From Propionibacteriaceae bacterium (GTDB taxonomy: Bacteria; Actinomycetota; Actinomycetes; Propionibacteriales; Propionibacteriaceae): a stretch of DNA of 64,000 nt. The stretch lies in assembly GCA_031271975.1 (NCBI GenBank), contig JAISUR010000037.1:310001-374000 (forward strand), read 5' to 3'. The position numbers were made by a program, and so were the translations under genes. Shown piece after piece: positions 30,814 through 42,687 of the stretch. Numbering within the stretch: the stretch's first letter is position 1; each line of letters starts with the position of its first letter. Below the pieces are notes generated by a model. The model was given only the letters and a program-made list of their open reading frames with translations, ran no database searches and was not told the DNA's origin.

Positions 30814-32280
30814 TCATACCGCCAGCGGGCGGGTGTCCGGCTGGATAGGTTTGGGCAGGTTGGTGGCCCCTTGCAGGGCCAAATCGACTCCGTTCGCGCA
30901 AGAGCGGCCTTCGGCTATCGCCCACACGATGAGCGACTGGCCGCGGCCGGCGTCGCCGCATGCGAAGACCCGGTCCACGTTGGTCGCGAAGTTCTCGTCC
31001 CGCAGAATATTGCCCCGCGCGTCCAGGGCCAGCCCGAGCTCCCGCACCAAGCCGTCTTGCTGCGGGCCGGTGAAGCCCATCGCCAGCAGCACGAGTTGGG
31101 CCGGAATGCTGCGCAGCGTGCCCGGCACGGGAACGAACTTGCCGCCCTCGAACTTCACATCGGTGACGTTCAAAGAGGCAACCTGGTCGTCGGTGTCGCC
31201 CTCGAAGCTGGTAGTCGACACGGAATAGAGCCGCTCCCCGCCCTCCTCGTGAGCGGAGGCGACCCGGTACACCATCGGATACATGGGCCACGGCTGCCCA
31301 GCGGGACGGCTGTGCGGAGGCATCGGCATGATTTCCAACTGCGTCACCGACTTTGCCGACTGGCGCAGCGCCGTACCCAGGCAGTCCGCCCCGGTGTCGC
31401 CGCCGCCGATGATGACTACATCCTTGCCCGTGGCGAGGATTTGATCGGGCACTTCCTGACCCAGCGCGGCACGGTTGGCCTGCGGCAGATATTCCATCGC
31501 CTGGTGGATGCCCGCCAGCTCGCGGCCGGGCACGTCCAAGTCGCGCGGGACGGTAGACCCAATCGCCAACACGACGGCGTCGAAGCGCTCCAGGAGCTGT
31601 TCCCCGGAAATGTCACGGCCCACCTCGACGCCGGTCTTGAAGACGGTACCTTCCAGGCGCATTTGGCGCAGCCTGCGCTCCAAGACGGCCTTCTCCATCT
31701 TGAATTCGGGAATCCCGTAGCGCAGCAGCCCGCCGGCGGCGTCGGCGCGCTCATAGACCACCACGGTGTGCCCAGCCCGCGTCAACTGCTGCGCGGCGGC
31801 CATGCCCGCGGGCCCCGAGCCCACCACGGCGACGGTCTTGTCGGTGTGCCACTGCGGCGGCAGCGCGACGATGCGGCGGTCGGACCACGCCTTGTCCGCG
31901 ATCGCCACCTCTACGTTCTTGATGGTGACCGGCTCGCGGTGGATCCCCACCACACACGCCGCTTCGCACAGCGCCGGGCACAGCCGCCCCGTGATCTCCG
32001 GAAAATTGTTGGTGGCGTGCAACCGGTCGGTGGCCGAGAGCCAGTCGTCGCGCCACAGCAGGTCGTTCCACTCCGGGATCAGATTGCCCAGCGGGCAGCC
32101 GTTGTGGCAGAACGGGATCCCGCAGTCCATGCAGCGGGAAGCCTGTTCGGTGATGATCGGCAGGACGGCGGCCCCGGGCGTGCCCGGATACACCTCGTCC
32201 CAGTCCTTGACGCGGCGCTTGACCTTGCGGCGTTTGGCAACCTGCCGCGGCACCTTCATGAAACCTCTGGGATCAGCCAT
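30814..32280 (-). CDS. gltD: Glutamate synthase small subunit
   Basis: NADPH-oxidising FAD/iron-sulfur subunit passing electrons to GltB. 488 residues: cluster-binding [17 protein letters not shown] near residues 50-66, FAD fold [20 protein letters not shown] fold [13 protein letters not shown], and the C-terminal [17 protein letters not shown]. The ATG at 32280 overlaps the gltB stop by eight bases. Tight coupling implies equal synthesis of the two subunits. Confidence 0.97.
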   Translation of the reverse strand: MADPRGFMKVPRQVAKRRKVKRRVKDWDEVYPGTPGAAVLPIITEQASRCMDCGIPFCHNGCPLGNLIPEWNDLLWRDDWLSATDRLHATNNFPEITGRLCPALCEAACVVGIHREPVTIKNVEVAIADKAWSDRRIVALPPQWHTDKTVAVVGSGPAGMAAAQQLTRAGHTVVVYERADAAGGLLRYGIPEFKMEKAVLERRLRQMRLEGTVFKTGVEVGRDISGEQLLERFDAVVLAIGSTVPRDLDVPGRELAGIHQAMEYLPQANRAALGQEVPDQILATGKDVVIIGGGDTGADCLGTALRQSAKSVTQLEIMPMPPHSRPAGQPWPMYPMVYRVASAHEEGGERLYSVSTTSFEGDTDDQVASLNVTDVKFEGGKFVPVPGTLRSIPAQLVLLAMGFTGPQQDGLVRELGLALDARGNILRDENFATNVDRVFACGDAGRGQSLIVWAIAEGRSCANGVDLALQGATNLPKPIQPDTRPLAV

Positions 32281-35200
32281 GGGACGCCTCCATCATGATC
32301 TTGGTCACTTCCGCGGCGCTCAGCCCCGCGGCCTCGGCTTCGGTCCGCGCCTTGAGTACCCGTGCATAATCGCGCGGCATGATCGTGGTGAACCTGCCGC
32401 GCAACTGCTCCGCGTCCAGTGCCAGCAAGCCGGCCGCCACCGGGGATTCGGTCTCCTCGGCGTGTTTGCGCAACAACTCCTGGATACGGGCCAGGTGGGT
32501 GTCGGAAACCGGCAACGCGTCCACCAATTCCGAGTTGAGGCGCACCGGGGACATGTCGAGCACCCAAGCGACACCGCCGCTCATGCCCGCCGCCAGGTTG
32601 CGGCCGGTGGGACCGATGATCAGCACTTCACCGCCGGTCATGTACTCCAAGGCATGGTCCCCGACAGCTTCCACCACCGCGGTCACCCCCGAGTTGCGCA
32701 CACAGAAGCGCACGCCGACGCGGCCGCGCAGGAACACTTCGCCGCTGGTGGCGCCGTAACACAAGACGTTTCCGGCGATTACCTGTTCTTCTGCCTTGAA
32801 CGGCGCGGACGGATCGGGCCGCACGATGATCCGGCCGCCCGACAACCCCTTGCCCAGGTAGTCGTTGGCGTCGCCGACGAGCCGTAACGTCAGGCCGCGT
32901 GGCACAAAAGCCCCGAAGCTCTGCCCGGCGGTGCCCCGCAATGTCAGGTCGATGGTGTTTTCCGCCAGCCCCTTGCCCTTGGTGGCCTTCGTGATGTGGT
33001 GGCCCAGGATCGTTCCCACAGTGCGGTCAACATTGCGCACATTGAGGTCGGCGCGCACCAACTCCCCGGATTCGAGGGCCGACTTGGCCAGTTCCAGCAA
33101 TTGCATGTCCAACTTGTCGTCCAGCCCGTGGTCTTGCGCCACCGTCTGGTGCAGCGCGCTGCCTTCCGGCACCTCCACGCGGTGCAGAATCGGCTCCAGA
33201 TCCAGACCGTGGGCCTTCCAGTGGTCCACCGCCTTGCGCGTCTTTATCGCCTCCACGTGGCCAACGGCCTCCTGGAGCGAGCGGAAGCCCAATTCCGCGA
33301 GCAATTCGCGCACTTCTTGGGCGATGAACGTGAAGTAGTTGACCAGATAGTCCACAGAGCCCGAGTACTTCTCGCGCAACTCGGGATTCTGGGTCGCGAC
33401 GCCCACCGGACAGGTGTCAAGGTGGCACACGCGCATCATGACGCAGCCCGAAACGACCAGCGGAATCGTCGCGAAACCGAACTCCTCCGCGCCGAGCAAC
33501 GCGCCGATGACCACGTCGCGGCCGGTCTTCAACTGCCCGTCGACTTGGACCACGATGCGGTCGCGCAGCCCATTGAGCAACAACGTTTGCTGCGTCTCGG
33601 CCAAACCCAGCTCCCAAGGCCCGCCGGCGTGTTTGACCGAAGTCAGCGGAGCCGCGCCCGTCCCGCCGTCATGGCCGGAAATAAGCACCACGTCCGCCTT
33701 GGCTTTGGAAACGCCGGCCGCGACCGTGCCCACGCCGACTTCGGCGACCAGCTTCACATGGATGCGCGCTTGCGGATTGGCGCACTTCAAGTCGTGGATG
33801 AGCTGCTTGAGATCCTCGATGGAATAGATGTCGTGGTGCGGCGGCGGGGAGATCAGGCCGACACCCGGCGTCGAATGCCGTGTCTTGGCCACCCAGGGAT
33901 ACACCTTCTGGCCAGGCAACTGCCCGCCTTCACCGGGCTTGGCGCCTTGGGCCATCTTGATCTGGATGTCGTCAGCGTTCGACAGGTAATCGCTGGTTAC
34001 GCCGAACCGCCCCGAAGCCACTTGCTTGATCGACGAGCGGCGCTCGGGGTCATAGAGGCGCTCCGCGTCCTCGCCGCCCTCGCCGGTGTTGGACTTGCCA
34101 CCCAGCTTGTTCATGGCCCTAGCCAGCGTCTCGTGCGCCTCCTGCGAAATCGAGCCGTAGCTCATGGCCCCGGTCGAGAACCGTTTCACGATCTCGGAGA
34201 CCGGTTCCACTTCGTCCAGCGGCACGGCGGGCCGCCCCGAATCCAATTCGAACAGGCCGCGCAGTGTCATGAGCCGCGTCGATTGGTCGTTCACGCGGGC
34301 GGAATACTGTTTGAACAGTTCGTAGTCGCCGGTGCGCGTGGAATGCTGCAGCCGGAAGACCGTTTCCGGATCCAACAAGTGCGGCGGGCCCTCGCGGCGC
34401 CACTTGTACTCGCCGCCACCCGACAGCGTGCGGTGGGGCAGCTTCACACCCGTGGGCGGATAGGCGCGGGCATGCCGTTTGGCGACTTCGTCCGCGACCT
34501 CGTCGATGCCGATGCCTTCGACGCGGGACGCGGTGCCGGTGAAGTATTGGTCCACGAACTCCTTCGAGAGCCCCAACGCCTCGAAAATCTGCGCGCCGGT
34601 ATACGAAGCGATCGTCGAAACGCCCATCTTCGACATCACCTTCAAGACGCCCTTGCCAAGCGCCTTGCGGATGTTCGCTACCGCGTGCTCCGGATCCACC
34701 TTCACGAAGTACTCGCGGCCGGCTAAGTCCTCGGCCGTCTCAAAGCACAGGTAGGGGTTCACGGCAGCCGCCCCATAACCGATCAGCAGCGCCACGTGGT
34801 GCACCTCGCGCACATCGCCGGCCTCCACAATCAAGCCGACTTGCGTACGCGTCTTCTCGCGGACCAGGTGGTGGTGGATGGCAGCGGTGAGCAGCAGCGA
34901 CGGTATTGGGGCCAGGTCCGCGTTCGAGTGCCGGTCCGACAGAATCATCGTGCGGCAGCCGCGGGCGATGGCGTCCGAAACCTCCTGGCACAGCCGGTCC
35001 AGCGTTTCCCGCAGCGCCGTGCCGCCGCCTTCGACCGGGTACAGGCCGCGCACCACATGCGTGTCGTAATCGGGCATCGTGCCGTCGCGGTTGATGCGCA
35101 CCAGCTTCGCCAGCTCGTCGGAGTCGAGGATCGGGAAGTTGATGACCACCTGCCGGCAGGACTCCGGCCCAGGATCCAGGAGATTGCCTTCCGGGCCGAA

Positions 35201-36805
35201 CGTGGCCCGCAAGCTGGTGACGAGCTCTTCGCGGATGGCGTCCAACGGCGGGTTGGTGACCTGCGCGAACATCTCGGCGAAATAGTCGAACAGCAGGCGG
35301 GGCCGGTCGGAGAGCACTGCCAACGGCGTGTCGTTGCCCATCGAGCCGATGGGCTCGGCGCCGGTGTTTGCCATCGGCGAGATCAGCAGTTTCAACTCTT
35401 CCTGCGTGTATCCGAAGATTTGCTGGCGTCGCAGCACGGACGCGTGCGAGTACACGACGTGCTGCCGCTCTGGCAAGTCCTCCAAGTCGACGCGGCCGGC
35501 TTCCAGCCATTCGCCGTAGGGGCGCTGCCGAGCCAAACGGGATTTGATCTCATCGTCGTCGATGAGCCGGTGCGTGGCCAAATCCACCAGCAGCATCCGG
35601 CCCGGGCGCAAGCGGCCTTTCTGGACCACCTTGGACTGCGGTATGTCCAGCACGCCTGCTTCCGAGGCGAAGACCACCAGGCCGTCGTCGGTTACCCAGT
35701 ATCTGCCCGGACGCAACCCGTTGCGGTCAAGAACCGCGCCGATGAGCGTGCCGTCGGTGAAAGTCACCGAAGCCGGGCCGTCCCATGGTTCCATCACCGA
35801 CGAGTGGAAGGAATAGAAGTCGCGGCGCGCCTGGTCCATCTCCTCGTGTTTCTCCCAAGCCTCTGGGATCATCATCAGCACCGCGTGCGGCAGCGACCGC
35901 CCGCCCAGGTGCAGCAGTTCCAGCACCTCGTCGAAAGACGCCGAATCCGAACCTCCCGGGGTGCAGATCGGGAAGATGCGCTCCAGGTCGCCGGGAATCA
36001 GGTCCGTCTTGAGCAGCGCTTCGCGGGCCCGCATCCAGTTGCGGTTGCCCTTCACGGTGTTGATCTCGCCGTTGTGCGCGATGTAGCGGTACGGATGGGA
36101 AAGTTCCCAACTGGGGAACGTGTTCGTGGAGAAACGCGAATGCACCAGGCACATCGCCGATTCCATACGCTCGTCCAGCAGATCCGGGAACACCTCGGAC
36201 AGTTGCTGGGTGGTGAGCATGCCCTTGTAGACGGTCGTGCGGGCGCTCAGGGAGGCGAAATACACGTTCACCTCGTTGCGGGCGCGCTGCCGCAGCGGAT
36301 AGACGACGCGGTCCAGGTCAAGCCCGGTTTCGCCATTGGGACCGGAAACGAACACCTGCTCGAAGTGCGGCATGACGGCCAGCGAAATCGGCGAGAGGGT
36401 ATCCGTGTTGGCCGGCACCTGGCGCCAACCGTGGATGACCAGCGACTCCTCCGCCGCGATGAACTCGATGGTGCGCTTGGCTTTGGCCCGCTGCACCGAA
36501 TCTGTTGGAAGAAAGGCCATACCCATCGCATATGCGCCAGCGGACGGCAGATCGAAATCGACTACCTGGCGCAGGAACGAGTCGGGCACCTGCAACAGCA
36601 TTCCGGCGCCGTCGCCGGCGGCTGGGTCGGCACCCGTGGCGCCCCGGTGGTCGAGGTTCAGCAACGCGGTCAGGCCCTTGGCGACTATGTCATGGCTGGG
36701 CTCCCCGCTCAACCGCGCCACGAACGACACACCGCAGGCGTCGTGCTCATACGCCGGATCGTACAAACCCTGTGCGGGGCGTGCCGCAAACTCTCCCATA
36801 TGCAC
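32273..36805 (-). CDS. gltB: Glutamate synthase large subunit
   Basis: Takes the amide nitrogen of glutamine and adds it to 2-oxoglutarate. 1,510 residues. The class-II amidotransferase Cys follows a short propeptide in [12 protein letters not shown] (about residue 24). The FMN barrel includes [20 protein letters not shown], the 3Fe-4S ligands are in [15 protein letters not shown], and the C-terminal beta-helix region is complete. Start is either GTG 36805 or ATG 36799; AGGAGG and GGAG precede both. Confidence 0.98.
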   Translation of the reverse strand: MHMGEFAARPAQGLYDPAYEHDACGVSFVARLSGEPSHDIVAKGLTALLNLDHRGATGADPAAGDGAGMLLQVPDSFLRQVVDFDLPSAGAYAMGMAFLPTDSVQRAKAKRTIEFIAAEESLVIHGWRQVPANTDTLSPISLAVMPHFEQVFVSGPNGETGLDLDRVVYPLRQRARNEVNVYFASLSARTTVYKGMLTTQQLSEVFPDLLDERMESAMCLVHSRFSTNTFPSWELSHPYRYIAHNGEINTVKGNRNWMRAREALLKTDLIPGDLERIFPICTPGGSDSASFDEVLELLHLGGRSLPHAVLMMIPEAWEKHEEMDQARRDFYSFHSSVMEPWDGPASVTFTDGTLIGAVLDRNGLRPGRYWVTDDGLVVFASEAGVLDIPQSKVVQKGRLRPGRMLLVDLATHRLIDDDEIKSRLARQRPYGEWLEAGRVDLEDLPERQHVVYSHASVLRRQQIFGYTQEELKLLISPMANTGAEPIGSMGNDTPLAVLSDRPRLLFDYFAEMFAQVTNPPLDAIREELVTSLRATFGPEGNLLDPGPESCRQVVINFPILDSDELAKLVRINRDGTMPDYDTHVVRGLYPVEGGGTALRETLDRLCQEVSDAIARGCRTMILSDRHSNADLAPIPSLLLTAAIHHHLVREKTRTQVGLIVEAGDVREVHHVALLIGYGAAAVNPYLCFETAEDLAGREYFVKVDPEHAVANIRKALGKGVLKVMSKMGVSTIASYTGAQIFEALGLSKEFVDQYFTGTASRVEGIGIDEVADEVAKRHARAYPPTGVKLPHRTLSGGGEYKWRREGPPHLLDPETVFRLQHSTRTGDYELFKQYSARVNDQSTRLMTLRGLFELDSGRPAVPLDEVEPVSEIVKRFSTGAMSYGSISQEAHETLARAMNKLGGKSNTGEGGEDAERLYDPERRSSIKQVASGRFGVTSDYLSNADDIQIKMAQGAKPGEGGQLPGQKVYPWVAKTRHSTPGVGLISPPPHHDIYSIEDLKQLIHDLKCANPQARIHVKLVAEVGVGTVAAGVSKAKADVVLISGHDGGTGAAPLTSVKHAGGPWELGLAETQQTLLLNGLRDRIVVQVDGQLKTGRDVVIGALLGAEEFGFATIPLVVSGCVMMRVCHLDTCPVGVATQNPELREKYSGSVDYLVNYFTFIAQEVRELLAELGFRSLQEAVGHVEAIKTRKAVDHWKAHGLDLEPILHRVEVPEGSALHQTVAQDHGLDDKLDMQLLELAKSALESGELVRADLNVRNVDRTVGTILGHHITKATKGKGLAENTIDLTLRGTAGQSFGAFVPRGLTLRLVGDANDYLGKGLSGGRIIVRPDPSAPFKAEEQVIAGNVLCYGATSGEVFLRGRVGVRFCVRNSGVTAVVEAVGDHALEYMTGGEVLIIGPTGRNLAAGMSGGVAWVLDMSPVRLNSELVDALPVSDTHLARIQELLRKHAEETESPVAAGLLALDAEQLRGRFTTIMPRDYARVLKARTEAEAAGLSAAEVTKIMMEASHG

Positions 36806-36847
36806 TCCTACCTCCTCGAGCCTGGTGCGCCCGACCGGGGTGCGAGA

Positions 36848-36853
36848 AGCCTA
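36848..36853 (-). promoter_or_regulatory. Putative -10 element for gltBD
   Basis: TAGGCT on the minus strand, about 43 bases before the gltB start in the 84-base spacer after lgt. Confidence 0.35.
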
Positions 36854-36889
36854 CCCGAGGGGTGCAGCATTGCCTAGATTGGCGCTTGT

Positions 36890-37909
36890 TCAGGACTCCA
36901 AAGCCCGGCGAGGTGGTGCCGGTTCGTCCTCGGACTCGCCGCTGTTTTCGGCTTCGCCCGACTCTTCTTCCTCCCAGGAGAAATCGGAGTCCGCCAGGCT
37001 GGGGCCCAGCTCGGTTTCCACGATCGCGCCAGGCGCTACCTTATCGTCGTCCGCGTCCGCGGTCACATCGGCCGCGAATCTGCGCGCCACCATGACGGAA
37101 CCCTCCCGGCCTGGGGCCGCCTTCAGCAGATATCCCAGCAGGACTAGCCCGGCCAAACAGATCAGCATCGCAACCGCCTGGTTGAAACGGATCGGGCCGA
37201 AGGTGTCGTACGAGTAGTCCAAGCGCAGCCCCTCGGTGAAGATCCGCCCAAAGCCATACAGCGCGATGTAGCACGCCATGACCTTTCCGCGTCCCAGCTT
37301 GAATTGCCGGTCCAGGAACAGCAGGGCCCCGCAGACGAACAGATTCCACACGGATTCGTAGAGGAACGTGGGGTGGAATGTCGCGTATTGGGTGTATCCC
37401 TTCACCCGGTTGACCGGGTCGATTTCCAGCGCCCAGGGCAGATCCGTCGGCTGGCCGTAGAGCTCTTGGTTGAACCAGTTGCCGAATCGGCCGATAGCCT
37501 GGCCCAGCGCGATGCCCGGCGCCAGCGAATCGGCTAGGGAGGAGAGCTTCGCGCCGGCGCGGCGGCAGCCGAACCAAGCGCCCAGCGCGCCGCCGCCGAT
37601 CGCCCCGAAGATGGCGATGCCGCCCTCCCAGATGTAGAACACGCTCCACGGGTTGATGCCCTCGCCGAAATAGTCGTCCAAGTGTGTCAGCACGTGGTAG
37701 ATCCGCGCCCCCACGATCCCGCACGGAATCGCCCAGAACAGCGCGGTCTCGAAGGCCTCCGACGGCCCCCCGCGCTTCTTCCAGCGCCGCGATCCCAGCC
37801 ACCAGCCCGCGGCAATGCCGGCGATGAGGCACAGCGCGTAGTACCGGATGGTGAGCGGCCCCAGGTCGAACGCCTTGTCGGGCGGGCTCGGTATGAACAA
37901 AGGCACCAT
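36890..37909 (-). CDS. lgt: Prolipoprotein diacylglyceryl transferase
   Basis: Attaches diacylglycerol to the lipobox Cys of prelipoproteins in the membrane. 339 residues with seven predicted helices and the Lgt signature GRFGNWFNQELYG. Other conserved parts are YYALCLIAGI, FYIWEGGIAIFGAIGGG and the C-terminal R-F-TEGLR segment (GRIFTEGLRLDYS). The last 70 residues are a hydrophilic acidic tail (DFSWEEEESGEAEN), a common actinobacterial extension. It follows trpA by 13 bases. The lipoprotein phosphatase at 45462 is a likely client. Confidence 0.96.
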   Translation of the reverse strand: MVPLFIPSPPDKAFDLGPLTIRYYALCLIAGIAAGWWLGSRRWKKRGGPSEAFETALFWAIPCGIVGARIYHVLTHLDDYFGEGINPWSVFYIWEGGIAIFGAIGGGALGAWFGCRRAGAKLSSLADSLAPGIALGQAIGRFGNWFNQELYGQPTDLPWALEIDPVNRVKGYTQYATFHPTFLYESVWNLFVCGALLFLDRQFKLGRGKVMACYIALYGFGRIFTEGLRLDYSYDTFGPIRFNQAVAMLICLAGLVLLGYLLKAAPGREGSVMVARRFAADVTADADDDKVAPGAIVETELGPSLADSDFSWEEEESGEAENSGESEDEPAPPRRALES

Positions 37910-37922
37910 ACAAGCTTACTGT

Positions 37923-38729
37923 CTATGAGTTTCCAACACCGGCGGCGAGGTCTTGGACCACGGCGCGCAGCTCTTCCAGCCCGCTGCGGCCGGCCGCGTC
38001 AGCGGCGATAAGGGGCTTCAAGAAGGCCGACCCCACGATGACCGCGTCCGCATATTGGGCAACTTCGCGGGCCTGCGCGCCGTTGGAGACCCCCAAACCG
38101 ACTCCCACAAGCGTATTCGGCGCGAGCTTTCGCACCCTCGCGACCAACTCCGGCGCGGCGGAGGAGGCGCTGGCGCGGGTGCCGGTCACACCCATCACGG
38201 AAGTCGCGTACATCCAGCCGCGGCAAGCGGCGGCCGTAGCCGAAATGCGCTCGTCGCCCGACGACGGGGACACCAGGAAGACGCGGTCCAACCCAGCCGC
38301 GTCGGAGGCGGCGATCCACTCCTCGGCCTCGTCCGGGACCAGGTCCGGCGTGATCAGCCCCGCGCCCCCGGCGGCCGCCAAGTCGCGGGCGAAAGCCGCC
38401 ACCGAGTACCGGTCCACCAGATTCCAATACGTCATCACGACGGCGGGCTTGCCGGCCTCGCGCACCGTTTCGACCGCCGCGAACACGTCGCGCACCCGCA
38501 CCCCGCGCTCCAACGCCCGGGTGCCGGCGGTTTGGATTACCGGGCCATCCATCACCGGATCCGAATAGGGCAGGCCGATCTCAACCAGGTCGACGCCTTC
38601 GGCCAGCACGCGCAGCGCGTCGCGGGAACCTGCGACGCTGGGATAACCCACGGGCAGGTAGCCGATCAGTGCCTTGCGCCCGTGGGCCAGCGCGCCGGCG
38701 ATGGCCTGCCCCGAGATGCCGTAGCTCAT
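37923..38729 (-). CDS. trpA: Tryptophan synthase alpha subunit
   Basis: Cleaves indole-3-glycerol phosphate and channels indole to TrpB. 268 residues of beta/alpha barrel: [11 protein letters not shown], catalytic Glu in [18 protein letters not shown], catalytic Asp in [24 protein letters not shown]. The ATG at 38729 overlaps the trpB stop as ATGA. Confidence 0.97.
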   Translation of the reverse strand: MSYGISGQAIAGALAHGRKALIGYLPVGYPSVAGSRDALRVLAEGVDLVEIGLPYSDPVMDGPVIQTAGTRALERGVRVRDVFAAVETVREAGKPAVVMTYWNLVDRYSVAAFARDLAAAGGAGLITPDLVPDEAEEWIAASDAAGLDRVFLVSPSSGDERISATAAACRGWMYATSVMGVTGTRASASSAAPELVARVRKLAPNTLVGVGLGVSNGAQAREVAQYADAVIVGSAFLKPLIAADAAGRSGLEELRAVVQDLAAGVGNS

Positions 38730-39970
38730 AGCAGGCCTCCCACGTATTGGTCCGGATGCCCTTTGAGGCCGAAGAACTTGATCGCCGTGTCCACGTCTTT
38801 GTCGCCGCGCCCCGAAACCGTGACCACGAACAGCGGCTTGGAGTCCGGCTGCTCGGCGGCGAGCCGCGTTCCCAAGCGAATCGCCCCGGCCAGCGCGTGT
38901 GCGGACTCGATCGCCGGCATGATCCCCTCAGTCTGCGTCAAGGCTTTGAACGCGTACATGGCCTCGTCGTCGTCAACCGGCTCATAGGTGGCCAAGCCCT
39001 GGCTGGCCAGCCAGGAGTGCTCCGGCCCGACGCCGGGATAATCCAGGCCGGCGGAAATCGAGTGCGATTCCAGCGTCTGGCCGTCCTCGTCCTGCAAGAT
39101 GAAAGTGCGGGTGCCATGCAGCACGCCGATTGACCCGCCGGTGATCGACGCGGCATGCCGACCGGTTTCCACGCCTTCGCCGCCGGCCTCGAACCCGTAA
39201 AGCTTCACGGCGGGATTGCCGATGAAGTCGGCGAAGGATCCCATCGCGTTGGATCCGCCCCCGACGCAAGCGAGCACGGCGTCCGGCAACTGCCCGTACT
39301 CCTGATGGCACTGCGCCGCGATCTCCGTCGAGATCACCCGCTGGAACTCGCGGACCAGCTTCGGGAAGGGATGCGGCCCGGCGACCGTGCCGATCAGGTA
39401 ATGGGTGTTGTCGACGCTGGCGACCCAGTCGCGCAACGCCTCGTTCATGGCGTCCTTCAAGGTGGCCGAGCCTGATTCCACGGCGATGACCTCCGCGCCG
39501 AGCAGCTGCATCCGGGCGACGTTGAGGCGCTGCCGTTCGGTGTCCACACGCCCCATGTAGATGCGGCATTCCATCCCGAACAGCGCCGCGGCCGTCGCCG
39601 TCGCCACGCCGTGTTGGCCAGCCCCGGTCTCGGCGATCACCCGCGTCTTGCCCATTCGTTTGGTCAACAGGGCCTGACCCAGCACGTTGTTGATCTTGTG
39701 GGAACCGGTGTGGTTGAGGTCTTCCCGCTTCAAGACAACCCGGGCGTTCCCGCACAACTCGGAAAACCGCGGAGCCGCCGTCAACGGGGTGGGCCGCCCG
39801 GCGTATCGCGTGCGCAGCGCCTCGAACTCCCGCCAGAACTGGGGATCCGCCATCGCTGCCTCGAATTCGGCCTCCAACTGCGCCAGCGCGGCCATCAGCG
39901 CCTCGGGGACGTACTTGCCCCCGAACACCTCGAAATGCCCGCGCGAATCGGGAAGTGTGCTCACAAGCAC
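38726..39970 (-). CDS. trpB: Tryptophan synthase beta subunit
   Basis: PLP enzyme joining indole and serine. 414 residues. The PLP lysine is Lys92 in HTGSHKINN, followed by [16 protein letters not shown], the phosphate-binding GGGSNAMG and [14 protein letters not shown]. The GTG at 39970 has an alternative in-frame GTG two codons later; neither has a strong ribosome-binding site. The trpC stop lies 12 bases upstream. Confidence 0.97.
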   Translation of the reverse strand: MLVSTLPDSRGHFEVFGGKYVPEALMAALAQLEAEFEAAMADPQFWREFEALRTRYAGRPTPLTAAPRFSELCGNARVVLKREDLNHTGSHKINNVLGQALLTKRMGKTRVIAETGAGQHGVATATAAALFGMECRIYMGRVDTERQRLNVARMQLLGAEVIAVESGSATLKDAMNEALRDWVASVDNTHYLIGTVAGPHPFPKLVREFQRVISTEIAAQCHQEYGQLPDAVLACVGGGSNAMGSFADFIGNPAVKLYGFEAGGEGVETGRHAASITGGSIGVLHGTRTFILQDEDGQTLESHSISAGLDYPGVGPEHSWLASQGLATYEPVDDDEAMYAFKALTQTEGIMPAIESAHALAGAIRLGTRLAAEQPDSKPLFVVTVSGRGDKDVDTAIKFFGLKGHPDQYVGGLL

Positions 39971-39982
39971 CGCAGTCTACCG

Positions 39983-40765
39983 CTACGCGCCGATGGCGCT
40001 CATGTTCCGCACGGCCTGCTTCGGATCGCCGTCCTTGACCAGGGCTTCACCCACCAGCACGACGTCCGCGCCGGCGTCGTACATCCGCCACGCGTCGTCC
40101 AACGTCAAGATGCCGGACTCCGCCACCCGGATATGCGTGTCTGGAATCAGGTTGGCCAACTCCTCGAACTGGCCCAAGTCCACTTCCAGAGTTTTCAGAT
40201 TGCGGTTGTTGACGCCGATCAAGAACGCGCCCGCGTCCAACGCGCGCTCGACCTCGTGGGCGGTATGCGTCTCCACCAACATGCACATGCCCAGGCTGTC
40301 CCCTATGGCCAGCAGATTCTCCAACTGCTGTTGCTCCAGGGCGGCCACGATGAGCAGCGCCAGATCCGCCCCGGCGGCGCGCGCCTCGTAGACCTGGTAT
40401 TCGGTGACGATGAAGTCCTTGCGCAACACCGGTGTGTCAACCGCGGAGCGCACCGCCCGCAAGTCGTCCAGGCCCCCTCCGAAGCGGCGGCGTTCGGTCA
40501 AGACGGAGATCGCAGCGGCGCCGCCGGCCGCGTACTGCAAGGCCAGTTCAGCCGGATCCGGGATGTCCGCCAAGCGGCCCTTGCTGGGAGAAGACCGCTT
40601 CACCTCGGCGATCACGGCCAACTCCTCGGCTTCAAAGCGTGGCAGCGGATCGCGCACCGCAGGGGCAGCGTCGGCGGCCGCCATCACTTGTTCCAGCGGC
40701 GCCAATTCCATGCGTTCGGCCATGTCTGCGACGGCACCCGCGACCAGGTCATCCAGCACGCTCAC
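39983..40765 (-). CDS. trpC: Indole-3-glycerol phosphate synthase
   Basis: Ring-closing decarboxylation of CdRP. 260 residues: VIAEVKRSSPSKG near the N-terminus, VLRKDFIVTEYQVYEARAAG, LVETHTAHEVERAL, IGVNNRNLKTLEVD and VAESGI. No TrpF domain is fused. The GTG at 40765 overlaps the trpE stop as GTGA. Many actinobacteria place a small membrane protein gene between trpE and trpC; here the two overlap directly. Confidence 0.97.
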   Translation of the reverse strand: MSVLDDLVAGAVADMAERMELAPLEQVMAAADAAPAVRDPLPRFEAEELAVIAEVKRSSPSKGRLADIPDPAELALQYAAGGAAAISVLTERRRFGGGLDDLRAVRSAVDTPVLRKDFIVTEYQVYEARAAGADLALLIVAALEQQQLENLLAIGDSLGMCMLVETHTAHEVERALDAGAFLIGVNNRNLKTLEVDLGQFEELANLIPDTHIRVAESGILTLDDAWRMYDAGADVVLVGEALVKDGDPKQAVRNMSAIGA

Positions 40766-42279
40766 CGCTGCTCCCCTATCTCCACGATGCGGGCCGCTTC
40801 CTGGACGGCGCGGATTGCGGCGTGGGCTTTGTTCACGGATTCCAGGTCTTCGTTCGCGGGAACCGAATCGGCGACCACTCCGGCGCCCGCCTGCACGTAC
40901 GCCTTTTGGTCCTTCAGCAGGGCCGTTCGGATGGCGATGGCCACGTCCGAATCCCCCGCGAAGTCGAAGTAGCCGACCACTCCCCCGTACAGTCCGCGGC
41001 GGCTGGCCTCCAACTCGTCGATGATCTCCATGGCGCGCACCTTGGGAGCGCCGGAAAGGGTGCCCGCCGGGAAGCAGGCCAGCGTGGCGTCCAAGGCCGT
41101 CTTGCCCGCGGCCAGCGTGCCAGTGACCCCGGCCTCCAAGTGCATGACGTGCGAGTAGCGCCGCACTTTCATGAACTCGATGACCGACACCGTGCCGGGC
41201 TCGCAAACCCGTCCCAGGTCGTTGCGGCCCAAATCAACCAGCATCACATGTTCGGCGGCTTCCTTCGGATCGGCCAGCAACTCCCTCTCGAGTGCGGCGT
41301 CCTCGGCAGAGGTCTTCCCGCGTGGGCGGGTGCCGGCGATCGGATGCGTAGTGGCCCGGCCATGGGCGACTTGGACCAGCGCTTCCGGGCTGGAACCCAC
41401 GATGGCGAAGCCGTCGAGCCGAAGCAAGTAGAGATAGGGACTCGGGTTCAAGGTGCGCAGTGTGCGGTAGACGTCCAGCGCGTCGGCGGGGCAATCCAAC
41501 TCGAAGCGCTGGCTGGGCACGATCTGGAAGGCTTCGCCGGCCTTGATCTGCTCGATACATGCGGCGACCATCGCCTCATATTCGGCAGACGTGCGCTGCC
41601 GGGTCACCGGCAAATCCTTGGCCTCCACCCGGTTTGCCGCCAGCGGCACGCGCGGTTGGCGCAGCGCTTCGGCCAAGGCCCGCACGCGGCCGACGGCGTC
41701 CGCGTAGGCTTCCTCGATCCGCGCCGCGGTGTTGTCGAAGTTGATGGCGTTGGCGATAAGCCAAGCCTCCCCGGTGTGGTGGTCGAGCACGACCATGTCC
41801 GACACCAGCAGCAGCGCCAACTCCGGGATGTCCAGATCGTCCGGGTTTGTGTCCGGGAGGCGTTCCAGGCGGCGCACCACGTCGTAACCGAGATAACCGA
41901 CCATTCCGGAAACCAGCGGCGGCAGGGCCGGGTCGCGCGGGGTGTGCAGTGCGGCGAGTGTTTCGGCCAGCACGGCCAGCGGATCCGGCCCGGCGGGCAA
42001 GCCTTCGATTTCCTTGGCCGCGAAATCCCATTGGGCCCGGCCCGAGCCGACGGTCAACGTGGCGGCGGCACGCACGCCGATGAATGAATAGCGCGACCAC
42101 ACCCCGGACTCGGCGGATTCGAACAAGAATGTGCCCTCCCGCTTGCCGCAGAGTTGGTGGTAAACCCCGATCGGGGTCACATCGTCCGCCAGGACTTTCG
42201 CGTGCACCGTCACGACGCGCTGGGTCCGCCCGGCGGCGCGGAAGCCGTCCAGGCTGGGCGAAATCGCCAGATTCTCCAC
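40762..42279 (-). CDS. trpE: Anthranilate synthase component I
   Basis: Converts chorismate to anthranilate with ammonia from TrpG. 505 residues: the tryptophan-sensing region FLFESAESG near residue 52 and chorismate-binding segments PIAGTRPRGKT, LVDLGRNDLGRV and FPAGTLSGAPKVRAMEII are intact. The GTG at 42279 shares one base with the hisI stop (TAGTG). trpG and trpD are not in the window. No leader peptide rich in Trp codons is seen because hisI directly precedes it. Confidence 0.96.
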   Translation of the reverse strand: MENLAISPSLDGFRAAGRTQRVVTVHAKVLADDVTPIGVYHQLCGKREGTFLFESAESGVWSRYSFIGVRAAATLTVGSGRAQWDFAAKEIEGLPAGPDPLAVLAETLAALHTPRDPALPPLVSGMVGYLGYDVVRRLERLPDTNPDDLDIPELALLLVSDMVVLDHHTGEAWLIANAINFDNTAARIEEAYADAVGRVRALAEALRQPRVPLAANRVEAKDLPVTRQRTSAEYEAMVAACIEQIKAGEAFQIVPSQRFELDCPADALDVYRTLRTLNPSPYLYLLRLDGFAIVGSSPEALVQVAHGRATTHPIAGTRPRGKTSAEDAALERELLADPKEAAEHVMLVDLGRNDLGRVCEPGTVSVIEFMKVRRYSHVMHLEAGVTGTLAAGKTALDATLACFPAGTLSGAPKVRAMEIIDELEASRRGLYGGVVGYFDFAGDSDVAIAIRTALLKDQKAYVQAGAGVVADSVPANEDLESVNKAHAAIRAVQEAARIVEIGEQR

Positions 42280-42608
42280 TATGCCTCCAGCAGCAGGCCC
42301 GAATCGAAACAGGTACGGGTGCCAGTGTGGCAGGCCGGGCCGGACTGTTCCACCTTCAGCAGAACCGTGTCACCGTCGCAATCGACCCGGACCTCGCGCA
42401 CCAATTGCGTGTTCCCGCTGGTGGCGCCCTTCACCCAGAGCTCGCCGCGGCTGCGCGACCAATAAGTGCCCCGCCGGGTTTCCAAGCAGGCCTGCAGGGC
42501 TTCTTGGTTCATCCAGGCGAGCATTAGCACCTCGCCGGTGTGGTACTCCTGGACGACGGCTGGAACCAGGCCTTGGCCGTTGTAGTTGATCGTTTGCACG
42601 TAGGCCAT
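42279..42608 (-). CDS. hisI: Phosphoribosyl-AMP cyclohydrolase
   Basis: Zinc/magnesium enzyme opening the PR-AMP ring in step 3 of histidine synthesis. 109 residues, monofunctional without the HisE domain. Conserved [30 protein letters not shown] and the metal-binding stretch [20 protein letters not shown]. It heads the hisI-trpE-trpC-trpB-trpA-lgt block and is divergent from serC. Confidence 0.96.
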   Translation of the reverse strand: MAYVQTINYNGQGLVPAVVQEYHTGEVLMLAWMNQEALQACLETRRGTYWSRSRGELWVKGATSGNTQLVREVRVDCDGDTVLLKVEQSGPACHTGTRTCFDSGLLLEA

Positions 42609-42687
42609 TCTCGCACTGTTGCGGCCGCCCGCACGCGCTGTGGCGAGTCGGAACGCGGCGCCGGCAATTCATGGAACAATGTTCGCC
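42609..42687. other. Divergent spacer hisI / serC
   Basis: 79 bases holding the start regions of hisI (minus) and serC (plus). No confident -10 or ribosome-binding site stands out for either gene. GAACAATGTTC at 42674-42684 looks like a LexA site but has three bases between the half-sites, not four. Confidence 0.4.

Noticed and set aside
34796..36877. 693-codon open frame on the plus strand opposite gltB
   Set aside because: Antisense shadow of gltB; no ribosome-binding site and no domain.
42674..42684. LexA-like GAACAATGTTC before serC
   Set aside because: Half-sites are three bases apart; the LexA operator needs four. Serine genes are not SOS genes.
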